Below are positions 1 to 8,290 of a stretch of 59,565 nucleotides of DNA, piece after piece. The DNA comes from UBA8337 sp963932545 (lineage in GTDB: Bacteria > Pseudomonadota > Alphaproteobacteria > RS24), in assembly GCA_963932545.1 (NCBI GenBank), contig CAWVRH010000015.1, forward strand, positions 1 to 59,565. The letters are read 5' to 3'. The number at the start of each line of letters is the position of its first letter. Within the stretch, counting starts at the first letter, position 1. A program made the position numbers and the translations under genes. Below the pieces are notes generated by a model. It was not told the DNA's origin and ran no database searches. It was given only the letters and a program-made list of their open reading frames with translations.

Positions 1-10
1 CCTACGCTGG

Positions 11-55
11 CGCTAGGCGGGCTAAAGGCAGCGAAGCTGCCAAGCCCTTTTAGCG
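11..55 (+). terminator. GC-rich stem-loop followed by T4, possible terminator
   Basis: GGGCT at 19-23 pairs with AGCCC at 43-47 and GGCAGC at 27-32 pairs with GCTGCC at 36-41 around a GAA loop. CGCTA at 11-15 and TAGCG at 51-55 can extend the stem. The T run at 48-51 fits a rho-independent terminator read on the plus strand, for a gene left of the window. Read on the minus strand it lies just downstream of tRNA-Ser but has no T run there. Confidence 0.35.
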
Positions 56-146
56 TGGCGGACAGAGAGGGATTCGAACCCTCGAGACGCTATAAACGCC
101 TACACGCTTTCCAAGCGTGCGCCTTCAGCCACTCGGCCACCTGTCC
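56..146 (-). tRNA. tRNA-Ser (GGA)
   Basis: A class II tRNA read on the minus strand. It starts GGACAGGTGGCCGAG, has a seven-base anticodon loop TTGGAAA (anticodon GGA), a long variable arm, the T-loop GGTTCGAATCC, and the acceptor end TCTGTCC-G-CCA with CCA encoded. The 7-bp acceptor stem pairs GGACAGG with TCTGTCC through one G-T wobble. The first 14 bases of the gene are repeated twice more upstream in a tandem array. Confidence 0.95.
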
Positions 147-332
147 TTACCAACACATACGATAACCCGTTTGCGCAAAGCGCGTTAAGGCTACCCTTCG
201 GTAACCAAACGCTTCTAGCGTCGGCCACCTGTCCTTACCAACACATACGATAACCCGTTTGCGCAAAGCGCGTTAAGGCTACCCTTCGGTAACCAAACGC
301 TTCTAGCGTCGGCCACCTGTCCTTACCAACAC
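133..332. repeat. 88-bp tandem repeat, about 2.3 copies, overlapping the 5' end of tRNA-Ser
   Basis: Copies at 133-220 and 221-308 appear identical, and 309-332 is a partial third copy. Each unit starts with the plus-strand image of the first 14 bases of tRNA-Ser and carries the sequence upstream of that tRNA, including a small hairpin (GGTTACC/GGTAGCC on the minus strand). It fills the gap between the tRNA and lepA. I see no gene in it. Confidence 0.9.
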
Positions 333-385
333 CATGTGTCGTATTCGGATACTTATAATTGTCAGGCCGCGAGATGCAAGCGTGT

Positions 386-2191
386 TTAGTCGTCCATTTT
401 TAACGCCGCAATAAAGGCGCCTTGTGGAATTTCAACACGACCGAATTGGCGCATCTTCTTCTTGCCTTCTTTTTGCTTGTCCAACAATTTGCGCTTGCGG
501 CTAACATCGCCACCATAACATTTTGCCGTCACATCTTTGCGCAAGGCCGCAATGGTTTCGCGGGCAATAATTTTGCCGCCCAAAGCCGCTTGAATAGGAA
601 TTTTAAACAAATGCCGCGGGATTAAATCTTTCAACCGCTCGCACATCGCACGGCCTCGGCTCTCGGCACGCTCGCGGTGCACAATCGTCGATAGCGCATC
701 CACCGGTTCGGCGTTTACCAATACCGACATTTTCACCAAATCGCCCGTGCGGTAATCAGATATTTTATAATCGAAACTCGCATAGCCGCGCGTCACACTT
801 TTCAGTCGGTCATAGAAATCAAACACCACTTCATTGAGCGGCAATTCATATTCCAACATCGCGCGATTGCCCGCGTAGCTCAAATTAATCTGGCTGCCGC
901 GACGGTCTTCGCACAGCTTTAACACTGCGCCCATATATTCGTCGGGCACTAAAATAGAGGCCCGAATCCATGGCTCATCAATATGGTCGAGATAAATCAC
1001 ATCTGGCATATCGGCAGGGTTGTGCAACTCCTGCATCGAGCCATCATTCATGTGCAGTTGATAAACCACACTTGGCGCCGTGGTAATCAAATCAATGTCG
1101 AACTCACGCTCAATGCGCTCGCGAATAATCTCGAGATGCAGCAGGCCCAAAAAACCGCAACGAAAGCCAAAGCCCAAGGCGGCACTGGTTTCCATCTCAT
1201 AGTCAAAGCTCGCATCGTTCAGGCGAAGGCGTGCCATAGCTTCGCGCAAATCTTCAAACTGCGATGAATCCGTTGGGAAAAGCCCACAAAAAACAACAGG
1301 CTGTGACGGTTTAAAGCCATCTAGCGCAATCTCGCAAGGGTTGCGATCTTCCGTTACCGTATCGCCAACGCGCGTATCTGCCACTTGTTTAATCGCCGCG
1401 GTGAAATAGCCTATTTCGCCCGGGCCCAATTCTTTCACCGTGTCGCGCTTGGGGCGAAACACGCCAACTTGGTCAATCGGGTGACTGGCTCCTGACGACA
1501 CCATGCGGATTTTCATACCCTTTTTCATCGTGCCATCGATAACGCGCACCAGCACCACAACGCCCAAATAAGCGTCATACCAGCTATCCACCAACATGGC
1601 CTTCAGCGGCGCTTCAGGGTCGCCAGCAGGGGCTGGCAATTGGGTGACAATCGCTTCCAACACATCCTCAATACCCAAGCCCGTCTTGGCAGAGATAGCC
1701 ACGCTATGCTCGGTATCTAGGCCGATAACATCTTCGATTTGCTGCTTCACACGTTCCGGTTCGGCGGCCGGCAAATCGACTTTATTCAGCACCGGCACAA
1801 TTTCGTGATCAACCTCGATGGCTTGGTAAACATTGGCCAAGGTTTGGGCTTCCACGCCTTGGCTGGCATCGACTACCAAAAGCGAGCCTTCGCAGGCGGC
1901 CAGCGAGCGGTTTACCTCATAGGCAAAATCCACATGGCCTGGCGTGTCGATAAGATTGAGCTGATAAGTGCTGCCATCGGCGGCTGTATAATCAAGCCGC
2001 ACGGTTTGCGCCTTAATGGTAATGCCGCGCTCGCGCTCAATATCCATATTGTCCAAAACTTGGTCGGACATCTCGCGCGCGCTTAAGCCGCCGGTCAGTT
2101 GAATGAGGCGGTCGGCCAAAGTCGATTTGCCGTGGTCGATATGGGCAATAATCGAGAAATTACGAATGTGGTTTTGCGTCTGTTTACTCAT
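386..2191 (-). CDS. lepA: elongation factor 4 (LepA) GTPase
   Basis: A ribosome-associated translational GTPase that back-translocates or remodels stalled ribosomes; in the family it acts at the cytoplasmic membrane and cytosol. The N-terminus has the G domain with AHIDHGKST (G1, about residues 16-24), RERGITIKAQ (switch I), DTPGHVDF (G3) and NKVD (G4). EF-G-like domains follow, ending in the LepA-specific C-terminal domain (KKMRQFGRVEIPQ). The length of 601 residues is normal. The ATG at 2191 is the only sensible start, since the G domain begins about 10 residues later; no strong Shine-Dalgarno is seen. It stands alone between tRNA-Ser and pheT, 65 bases from the latter. Confidence 0.97.
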   Translation of the reverse strand: MSKQTQNHIRNFSIIAHIDHGKSTLADRLIQLTGGLSAREMSDQVLDNMDIERERGITIKAQTVRLDYTAADGSTYQLNLIDTPGHVDFAYEVNRSLAACEGSLLVVDASQGVEAQTLANVYQAIEVDHEIVPVLNKVDLPAAEPERVKQQIEDVIGLDTEHSVAISAKTGLGIEDVLEAIVTQLPAPAGDPEAPLKAMLVDSWYDAYLGVVVLVRVIDGTMKKGMKIRMVSSGASHPIDQVGVFRPKRDTVKELGPGEIGYFTAAIKQVADTRVGDTVTEDRNPCEIALDGFKPSQPVVFCGLFPTDSSQFEDLREAMARLRLNDASFDYEMETSAALGFGFRCGFLGLLHLEIIRERIEREFDIDLITTAPSVVYQLHMNDGSMQELHNPADMPDVIYLDHIDEPWIRASILVPDEYMGAVLKLCEDRRGSQINLSYAGNRAMLEYELPLNEVVFDFYDRLKSVTRGYASFDYKISDYRTGDLVKMSVLVNAEPVDALSTIVHRERAESRGRAMCERLKDLIPRHLFKIPIQAALGGKIIARETIAALRKDVTAKCYGGDVSRKRKLLDKQKEGKKKMRQFGRVEIPQGAFIAALKMDD

Positions 2192-2256
2192 GGCCGTGAT
2201 ATAGCACTGACTTGGCCTTGAGCCAATGCGTCAAATGACGCTATTCGAACCAAACC

Positions 2257-4653
2257 CTAGCCGCGCAATTTGCCGCCGGTGGCTTTTTCTACGGCCTCGG
2301 TAATTTTTGCTGTCACCGCCTCGATATCAACATCGGTTAGCGTCGCTTCACTCGGTTGCAAAGTGACTTCCAAGGCAATTGATTTCACCCCTTCAGCCAA
2401 ATTGCCGCCTTCAAAGGCATCGAACACGCGGACTTCTGAAATCAATTTTTTATCGGCGCCCTTCGCCGCCCGCACCAATTGCGCGGCCTGCACATCCGCG
2501 CCGACCTCAAAGGCGAAGTCGCGGCGCAGGCTTTGCAAATTAGGCAAATCCAAAGCCGAGCGCGCCGGCGAGCCAGACCCTTTGGGGGCTGGCACCGTAT
2601 CGGGATAAACCTCGAAAGCCACCACCGGCATATCGATGCCGAAGGCTTGTAAAATAGCTGGATGCACTTCGCCAAACACAGCCATCGGCTGCTTGGGATT
2701 GCGCGCCAGAATACCCGAGCGTCCCGGATGATAGCTATCCGACGGAGACGGCAGAACTTGCAAAGCGCTCGCCTCAACACCGCAAGCGGCCAAAGCGGCT
2801 TGCGCGTCGGCACGCGCTTGATATGCATCGACCGAAGTGGTTCGGCCTTGCCAATTTTTTGGCGTCGCCAACCCCGCGCGAACGCCGGCGCCCACAAAAC
2901 GTTGCGCGCCCGGCTCGGCGGCCAGGAACTCATTGCCCAACTCAAACAAAGCCAAACTCTGTGTGCCCCTATCGCTATTGCGCTGCACAGCATTTAGCAG
3001 CCCCGGCAAGAGGGACGGGCGCATATGGGACAGCTCTGAAGAAATAGGATTGGCCAGTTTCAGCCCGTCCGCGACGTTAAATAAACTAGCCTGCTCTTGG
3101 CTAACAAAAGACCAAGTTAACGCCTCCAACATACCGCGTCCCGCCAAGGCTCGACGCATCAAGCTGGCACGGCGTTGCGACAAGGTAAGCGTTGGCTGCG
3201 CCACGCCTGTGCGTTTTGGCAATGGCGTCGACGGCACTTCTTGCAAGCCATAAATGCGGGTGATTTCTTCCACGATATGTGCGCTGCTTTGTAAGCCCGC
3301 CACAACATCCGGGCGCCAACTCGGCACGGCTACGACCCAAGTTTTTCCGGTCTCGATAGTAAATCCAAGCGCTTCGAGAATGCGTTGCATCTCCTCTTCC
3401 GCGACCATCAATCCGGTGAGCTGCTGCACGCGGGCGGGGTCAAAATCGACTTTCATATCGGCCACTGGCACTTGCCCGCCCATGGCGGGGGCGTGCGGCG
3501 TGCCGCCACAAATATCGACAATCATTCGCACCGCTAAGTTCAAACCGGCCTCGACCGAGGCAGGGTCGACGCCGCGCTCGAAACGATAGCGCGCATCACT
3601 TTCGATATGGTGATGGCGACCCGACATGGCGATGGCCACGGCGTCAAACCATGCGCTTTCCACCAGCACGTTTTTTGTTTCCAAGCTTGAGCCGCTTTCC
3701 ATGCCACCCATAATACCGCCCAGACCCAAGACGCCATTGTCATCGGCAATCACGCAATCGGCTTGCGTCAGCTCGTAAGTTTGTTCGTCGAGGGCCACAA
3801 AGCTTTCGCCAGATTTGGCTTGGCGGGCGGTTAGGCCACCGCTTATTTTATCGGCGTCATAGACATGCAAAGGCCGTCCGCGGTCGTAAGAAATATAGTT
3901 GGTGATATCTACCAAAGCGCTAATCGGGTTCAGGCCGATGGCTCTTAGCCGCGTTTGCAACCACTCGGGGCTGGCTTGATTTTGCACCCCTTCGATAAGG
4001 CAGCCCGCAAACACAGGGCAAGTATCCCCCTCGACGTTAATCTCGATGGCCGATGGTTTATCCCCTTTTACGGGCGTGGCTGTATCGGCTTTCAATGTGC
4101 CCAAACCTGCCGCCGCCAAATCGCGGGCAATGCCGCGCACGCCCAAACAATCGGGGCGGTTGGGCGTAATGGCAATTTCAATCATCGGGTCGATTTGGCC
4201 CAAAGCTTGTGCCGCAGAACTGCCGATGGCAACATCCGCATCCAGCTCAATAATGCCATCATGGTCGCCAGATAATCCCAGCTCAGCGCCCGAACACATC
4301 ATGCCATTGCTCTCGACGCCGCGAATTTTCGCTTTGCCCAAAACCATGCCATTGCTCGGGATGACCGCACCCTGTTGCGCCAGAATACCCTTGAGACCCG
4401 GTCGCGCATTGGGCGCGCCACAAACCAGCTTTTGCTCGCCAGAGCCTGATTTCACCGTGCAGATTTGCAATTTATCCGCATCTGGATGTGGCTCGGTAGC
4501 CGTAATTTCCGCTACCTCAAAATTATCAAACATGGCCGCGGGGTCGACCAGCTCTTCGACTTCCAAACCAATCAGCGTCAATTTATCGACAATCGCCTCT
4601 AACGAAGCGTCCGTGTCTAGATGGTCGTGCAACCAATTTAGGGTGAACTTCAT
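2257..4653 (-). CDS. pheT: phenylalanine-tRNA ligase beta subunit
   Basis: The beta chain of the (alpha-beta)2 PheRS that charges tRNA-Phe. The order visible is an N-terminal domain (MKFTLNWLHDHLDT), an EMAP/OB tRNA-binding fold (about residues 40-150, with CGAPN and GMMCSGAELG), the B3/B4 editing region, the B5 domain, the core synthetase-like domain, and a C-terminal ferredoxin-like anticodon-binding domain (RRDFAFEV onward). The length of 798 residues is standard. A GGGAGAC Shine-Dalgarno lies before the ATG at 4653. It follows pheS by 13 bases, so the two are co-transcribed. Confidence 0.97.
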   Translation of the reverse strand: MKFTLNWLHDHLDTDASLEAIVDKLTLIGLEVEELVDPAAMFDNFEVAEITATEPHPDADKLQICTVKSGSGEQKLVCGAPNARPGLKGILAQQGAVIPSNGMVLGKAKIRGVESNGMMCSGAELGLSGDHDGIIELDADVAIGSSAAQALGQIDPMIEIAITPNRPDCLGVRGIARDLAAAGLGTLKADTATPVKGDKPSAIEINVEGDTCPVFAGCLIEGVQNQASPEWLQTRLRAIGLNPISALVDITNYISYDRGRPLHVYDADKISGGLTARQAKSGESFVALDEQTYELTQADCVIADDNGVLGLGGIMGGMESGSSLETKNVLVESAWFDAVAIAMSGRHHHIESDARYRFERGVDPASVEAGLNLAVRMIVDICGGTPHAPAMGGQVPVADMKVDFDPARVQQLTGLMVAEEEMQRILEALGFTIETGKTWVVAVPSWRPDVVAGLQSSAHIVEEITRIYGLQEVPSTPLPKRTGVAQPTLTLSQRRASLMRRALAGRGMLEALTWSFVSQEQASLFNVADGLKLANPISSELSHMRPSLLPGLLNAVQRNSDRGTQSLALFELGNEFLAAEPGAQRFVGAGVRAGLATPKNWQGRTTSVDAYQARADAQAALAACGVEASALQVLPSPSDSYHPGRSGILARNPKQPMAVFGEVHPAILQAFGIDMPVVAFEVYPDTVPAPKGSGSPARSALDLPNLQSLRRDFAFEVGADVQAAQLVRAAKGADKKLISEVRVFDAFEGGNLAEGVKSIALEVTLQPSEATLTDVDIEAVTAKITEAVEKATGGKLRG

Positions 4654-4666
4654 GATCTATGTCTCC

Positions 4667-5776
4667 CTACTTGCCACTCAAAGATTTATTCGAAAGCCCA
4701 GCGGCCAGTCCCGGCACATCCATTGGCATGAAACCATAATGTTTCAACCAGCGCACATCGGACTCGAAGAAGGCGCGCAAATCTGGCGCCCCATATTTCA
4801 ACATCGCCAAACGGTCGATACCCATACCAAAAGCAAAACCCTGATATTTGGTGGCATCGACGCCCGCATGGCCCAAGACTTCCGGATTGATCATGCCAGA
4901 GCCGCCGATTTCCATCCAATCATCGCCCTCACCAACAATCAATTGATTGCCATCGCGGCGGCATTGCATATCCATTTCCATGCTCGGCTCGGTGAACGGG
5001 AAGTAGCTTGGGCGCAGACGAATAGCAATGTCATCCACTTCAAAAAATGCCGCCAGAAAGGCTTCCACCGTGTGTTTCAAATGCCCCATATGGGTTGTCT
5101 CATCGACCACCAGCCCTTCGACTTGGTGGAACATCGGCGTATGGGTTTGGTCGCTATCGCAGCGATAGGTGCGCCCCGGGGCGATGAAGCGAAACGGCGG
5201 CTCGCCATTTTCCATCGTGCGCACTTGCACGGGCGACGTATGGGTGCGCAGCAAAAGGCGCTCGCCATTTTCATCCGGCTCGAAATAAAATGTATCGTGC
5301 ATTTGGCGCGCCGGATGGGCTTCTGGAATATTCAGCGCGGTGAAATTATAAAACTCGCTTTCAATATCGGGGCCTTCGGCGACATCAAAACCCATATCGG
5401 CAAAAATCGCCGAGATTTCTTCCATCACTTGGCTGACCGGATGCAGGCGTCCTTCTAGCAGCGGGTCGTCGAGTAATGGCAGCGTCATATCTTGTTTTTC
5501 ATCGATCAGGCGCGCGTTTAAGGCCGCGATATCCAGCTCTGATTTTTTGGCGGTAATGGCTTTGGTAATGCGGTCTCGCAGCTCGTTAAAAGCCGGGCCA
5601 TTGACTTGGCGCTCTTCGGCGCTCATGCCGCCGAGGGTTTTTAGTAAGGCTGAAACGGAGCCCTTTTTGCCAAGGCTTGCCACCCGCACAGCTTCCAGCG
5701 CCGGCGCATCTGCGGCGCCGCTGATTTGCTGCATCAGCTGTGTTTCTAACTCGTCTAGATTTTGCTCAGCGCTCAT
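4667..5776 (-). CDS. pheS: phenylalanine-tRNA ligase alpha subunit
   Basis: The catalytic chain of PheRS. It has an N-terminal coiled coil (about residues 1-90) and then a class II synthetase core. Motif 2 is seen around FRFIAPGRTYRCD, followed by FHQVEGLVVD, and motif 3 is GFAFGMGIDRLAMLKYG near the C-terminus. I chose the ATG at 5776 (MSAEQN) because it gives the usual family N-terminus and has a GAGATGG stretch upstream; an in-frame ATG four codons earlier, at 5788, is possible. A hairpin and short ORF resembling an attenuator sit between it and rplT. Confidence 0.96.
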   Translation of the reverse strand: MSAEQNLDELETQLMQQISGAADAPALEAVRVASLGKKGSVSALLKTLGGMSAEERQVNGPAFNELRDRITKAITAKKSELDIAALNARLIDEKQDMTLPLLDDPLLEGRLHPVSQVMEEISAIFADMGFDVAEGPDIESEFYNFTALNIPEAHPARQMHDTFYFEPDENGERLLLRTHTSPVQVRTMENGEPPFRFIAPGRTYRCDSDQTHTPMFHQVEGLVVDETTHMGHLKHTVEAFLAAFFEVDDIAIRLRPSYFPFTEPSMEMDMQCRRDGNQLIVGEGDDWMEIGGSGMINPEVLGHAGVDATKYQGFAFGMGIDRLAMLKYGAPDLRAFFESDVRWLKHYGFMPMDVPGLAAGLSNKSLSGK

Positions 5777-5793
5777 TTGCCATCTCATTTAAT

Positions 5794-5871
5794 TCAAATA
5801 AAAACCCGCCCGAAACGGCCTAGGCACCTATTTATAAAATAGAGCCATACGCAGTTGCGGGCGGGGTTCAT
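5794..5871 (-). promoter_or_regulatory. possible pheST leader ORF with attenuator-like hairpin
   Basis: Upstream of pheS the arms CCCGCCCG (5858-5865 on the minus strand) and CGGGCGGG (5805-5812) can form an 8-bp GC stem followed by TTTTTATTT, which looks like an intrinsic terminator. Its roughly 45-base loop holds another hairpin, CTATTT-tat-AAATAG. A 25-codon reading frame from ATG 5871 to TGA 5794 spans the structure and has three Phe codons (12, 20 and 24). Phe-codon leaders control pheST in enterobacteria (pheM). Here the ORF has no clear Shine-Dalgarno and its stop lies beyond the hairpin, so attenuation is an inference. Confidence 0.35.
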
Positions 5872-5912
5872 GTTGGCAGGGGCACTTGCGCCCCGTCAAT
5901 TAGTTTTAAAGT

Positions 5913-6269
5913 CTAGCCGAGCGCAGCGCGCGCTTTACCCACCAGAGCTTCAAAAGCAGCCGGCTCATGCACAGCCAAATCGGCCAATACTTTGCGGTCT
6001 ACTTCGATACCTGCTTTACCCAGCCCGTTGATAAACTGGCCGTAAGGCATGTCGTGTTGGCGAGCGGCCGCGTTGATACGCTGAATCCACAAGGCACGGA
6101 ATGTGCGTTTGCGGGCGCGACGGTCGCGGAAGGCATATTGGCCGGCTTTGGTTACAGCCTGCTTCGCCACCCGAATGGTGTTTTTGCGGCGACCGTAATA
6201 GCCCTTGGCTTTAGATAGAACTTTTTTGTGGCGTGCGTGAGATGTCACGCCGCGTTTTACACGAGACAT
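5913..6269 (-). CDS. rplT: 50S ribosomal protein L20
   Basis: Binds 23S rRNA early in 50S assembly and, in several bacteria, represses its own operon. The basic N-terminus (MSRVKRGVTSHARHKKVL) and the motif FRALWIQRINAAAR are diagnostic. The length of 118 residues is standard. An AGGGGG Shine-Dalgarno precedes the ATG. It follows rpmI by nine bases on the same strand, and the phenylalanyl-tRNA synthetase genes lie downstream, the order common in alphaproteobacteria. Confidence 0.98.
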   Translation of the reverse strand: MSRVKRGVTSHARHKKVLSKAKGYYGRRKNTIRVAKQAVTKAGQYAFRDRRARKRTFRALWIQRINAAARQHDMPYGQFINGLGKAGIEVDRKVLADLAVHEPAAFEALVGKARAALG

Positions 6270-6278
6270 AGTATCCCC

Positions 6279-6476
6279 CTAACCGTTTGGTAAAAATTTG
6301 CGAATAGCTTTTGCATCCTGCGGCGCCAAAATCGTGGTGCCTCGCTGGTTGCGAATTTGCTTATTCGAGCGCTTAATCATACCGTGCTGCTTACCAGCTT
6401 GTGCGGCTTTTACTTTGCCAGTCGCGGTAAGCTTAAAACGCTTTTTCGCTCCTGATTTAGTCTTCATTTTGGGCAT
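6279..6476 (-). CDS. rpmI: 50S ribosomal protein L35
   Basis: A small basic 50S protein of 65 residues with the family start MPKMKTKSGAKKRFK and the core KAAQAGKQHGM. It is the first gene of the rpmI-rplT pair. The ATG at 6476 has AAAGGATG upstream. infC, which often precedes it directly in other bacteria, lies 1.2 kb away beyond an oppositely oriented phosphodiesterase gene, so rpmI needs its own promoter (see 6621-6648). Confidence 0.97.
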   Translation of the reverse strand: MPKMKTKSGAKKRFKLTATGKVKAAQAGKQHGMIKRSNKQIRNQRGTTILAPQDAKAIRKFLPNG

Positions 6477-6620
6477 TTCGTCATCCTTTATCTATAAACG
6501 GGAACCCGTTTGTTTCAATCCATGCAGCAAGCTGCAAAGGTGCAAATCAACCAACATGGCAGCCCTAACGGCCAGAAGGTTGAGCTGTCACTTTTTTGAG
6601 TAACGTGACAAGCAGCGCGT

Positions 6621-6648
6621 GTTATACGAGAAATAAGAGAAATTGCAA
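6621..6648 (-). promoter_or_regulatory. candidate sigma70-type promoter for rpmI-rplT
   Basis: On the minus strand TTGCAA (6643-6648) and TATAAC (6621-6626) are separated by 16 bases and point toward rpmI. This is a fair -35/-10 match in the gap between the divergent phosphodiesterase gene and rpmI. Between it and the rpmI start lies a 5' leader of roughly 140 bases with small hairpins, such as ACGGG-tt-CCCGT near 6505. Confidence 0.45.
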
Positions 6649-6664
6649 GCGAAAGCATAAGTAA

Positions 6665-7636
6665 ATGACCCAAAGCCAGTCGCCCGAAAGCGCCGTGATG
6701 CGCCCGCAAGTGATCGCCCATCGTGGCGGCGCAAGCCTGTGGCCAGAAAACACGCTGGAAGCTTTTCAAGAAGCCATAAATCTTGGCGTCCACGGTTTGG
6801 AATTCGACCTGCAATTGTCCAAAGACGGCCAGATTATGGTGCATCACGACAGCCACTTAAAAGCCATTAGCACGCGGTTGAGCGGCGCCTATTTGAAAGC
6901 CCCCACGCCGCGCGTCGATGCGTTGAGCGGCGCGCAGTTGCAGACTTACGATGTCGGCCGCATTGCCCCCAACACGCCTGAGGCCGACTATCGCCAAAGT
7001 CAGACGCCCAAAGACGGCGCGCGCATCCCCTATTTGCACGAATTAGACCGCCTGATTGCCGATACGGCCCCCACGGGGTTTCAGCTCTATGCCGAATTAA
7101 AAACCGATATGGTCGCTGCCCCCGAACAAGCCGAGGTCTTGGCCGATGCCTATCTCAAGGCACTGGAAGTCTCGCCCGTGGCAGAGGCCCATCAGGTCAT
7201 CTCTTTTGATTGGCGTTGCTTGGCGCGGGTGCGAGCCAGTCGCCCCAATATCCAAAATGCCTATACCGCCCTGCCTTTTGCCAATACAGACCCGGCCCAT
7301 GAGAGCGCCGCGAAAGATACGCCTATGGCAGCGGCCATACGCGCGGCCTCGCAAAAAGGAGCCCCTTGGTGGGGCGAGCATGATTGGCGCGACCAAAAAG
7401 GCGAGACCCATGGGGAGAGAGTTTTGCGCGCGATGGGGGCGGCAGGCAGCCAAGGCTGGATTGCCTATTGGCGCGACGTCACGCCGGACACCATGGCCAT
7501 AGCTCAAGAGCTAGGCTTAAAAGTGTCGGCTTGGACGGTAAATGAAGGGGTGGATATGAAAAGCCTCGCCGCCATGGGCGTCGAGGCTTTGATTACCGAC
7601 CGCCCCGATAGGGCGCTCGCGCTACACAGCGCTTAG
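6665..7636 (+). CDS. glycerophosphodiester phosphodiesterase family protein
   Basis: Hydrolyses glycerophosphodiesters to glycerol 3-phosphate and an alcohol; the exact substrate cannot be read. It has a TIM-barrel GDPD domain with the catalytic signature AHRGGASLWPENT (about residues 18-30), the metal-binding EFDLQLSKDG, VHHD, and later YAELKTD. A C-terminal TVNEGVDM and ALITDRPD end the barrel. No signal peptide is seen, so it is probably cytoplasmic and UgpQ-like. It starts at ATG 6665 or at the in-frame ATG 6698, and neither has a clear Shine-Dalgarno. It lies inverted between rpmI and infC and ends two bases from the infC stop. Confidence 0.9.
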   Translation: MTQSQSPESAVMRPQVIAHRGGASLWPENTLEAFQEAINLGVHGLEFDLQLSKDGQIMVHHDSHLKAISTRLSGAYLKAPTPRVDALSGAQLQTYDVGRIAPNTPEADYRQSQTPKDGARIPYLHELDRLIADTAPTGFQLYAELKTDMVAAPEQAEVLADAYLKALEVSPVAEAHQVISFDWRCLARVRASRPNIQNAYTALPFANTDPAHESAAKDTPMAAAIRAASQKGAPWWGEHDWRDQKGETHGERVLRAMGAAGSQGWIAYWRDVTPDTMAIAQELGLKVSAWTVNEGVDMKSLAAMGVEALITDRPDRALALHSA

Positions 7637-7638
7637 GT

Positions 7639-8178
7639 TTATTTAGGGCCGATCACCATAATCATTTGTCGGCCTTCCATCTTCGGATGGGCTTCTACTT
7701 TAGCCATTTCCTCAGTATCCGCTTTGACGCGGTTCAGCACATCCATGCCAAGACTTTGGTGCGCCATTTCGCGCCCGCGGAACCGCATGGTGACTTTTAC
7801 TTTGTCGCCAGTTGTGAGGAATTTAACCACATTGCGCATTTTCACATCATAGTCATGCGTATCGATATTGGGGCGCATTTTGATCTCTTTAACTTCGACC
7901 GTCTTCTGATTTTTGCGCGCTTCGCTAGCTTTTTTCTGCTCTTGGTATTTCAGCTTACCGTAGTCGAGAATTTTGCAAACCGGTGGGCTCGCATTTGGCG
8001 ACACTTCGACAAGGTCGAGGCCCGCTTCTTCGGCCATGGCAAGGGCGCTATCGGTATCTACCGTGCCCATTTTTTCGCCTTCAGCTCCAATAAGGAGAAC
8101 GGAAGGAGAGCTAATCATACTGTTTATCCGCGGGCCTTGATGACGTGGCGGCTGCGCTGCGTGGGGTCTACGTGCTAT
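7639..8178 (-). CDS. infC: translation initiation factor IF-3, with ATA start codon
   Basis: Keeps 30S subunits free and checks start codons and initiator tRNA. The IF3 N domain (GPRIN, then SPSVLLIG) and C domain (MRPNIDTHDYDVK, VTMRFRGREM) are intact. The first ATG (8118) would cut off the conserved ARRP...GPRIN head. Reading upstream in frame restores that head and reaches ATA at 8178-8176, with a GGAG Shine-Dalgarno seven bases before it and a stop codon four codons further up. A rare AUU/AUC/AUA start on infC is the known basis of IF-3 autoregulation in enterobacteria. The resulting protein has 179 residues, the usual size. Confidence 0.93.
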   Translation of the reverse strand: MARRPHAAQPPRHQGPRINSMISSPSVLLIGAEGEKMGTVDTDSALAMAEEAGLDLVEVSPNASPPVCKILDYGKLKYQEQKKASEARKNQKTVEVKEIKMRPNIDTHDYDVKMRNVVKFLTTGDKVKVTMRFRGREMAHQSLGMDVLNRVKADTEEMAKVEAHPKMEGRQMIMVIGPK

Positions 8179-8290
8179 GGGATCACTCCGTTAAAATTTC
8201 ACTAGATGGCAGAATTTCCGCCATATCTCGCTAGGTTTAGGGCAATAAAGTGGGAAGTCAACAGCAAAAGCCGAGCCCCGAGAGACGAGA

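Noticed and set aside
4046..5458. 470-codon frame on the plus strand across pheT and pheS
   Set aside because: It lies antisense to two well-conserved synthetase genes, and its sequence has no domain pattern.
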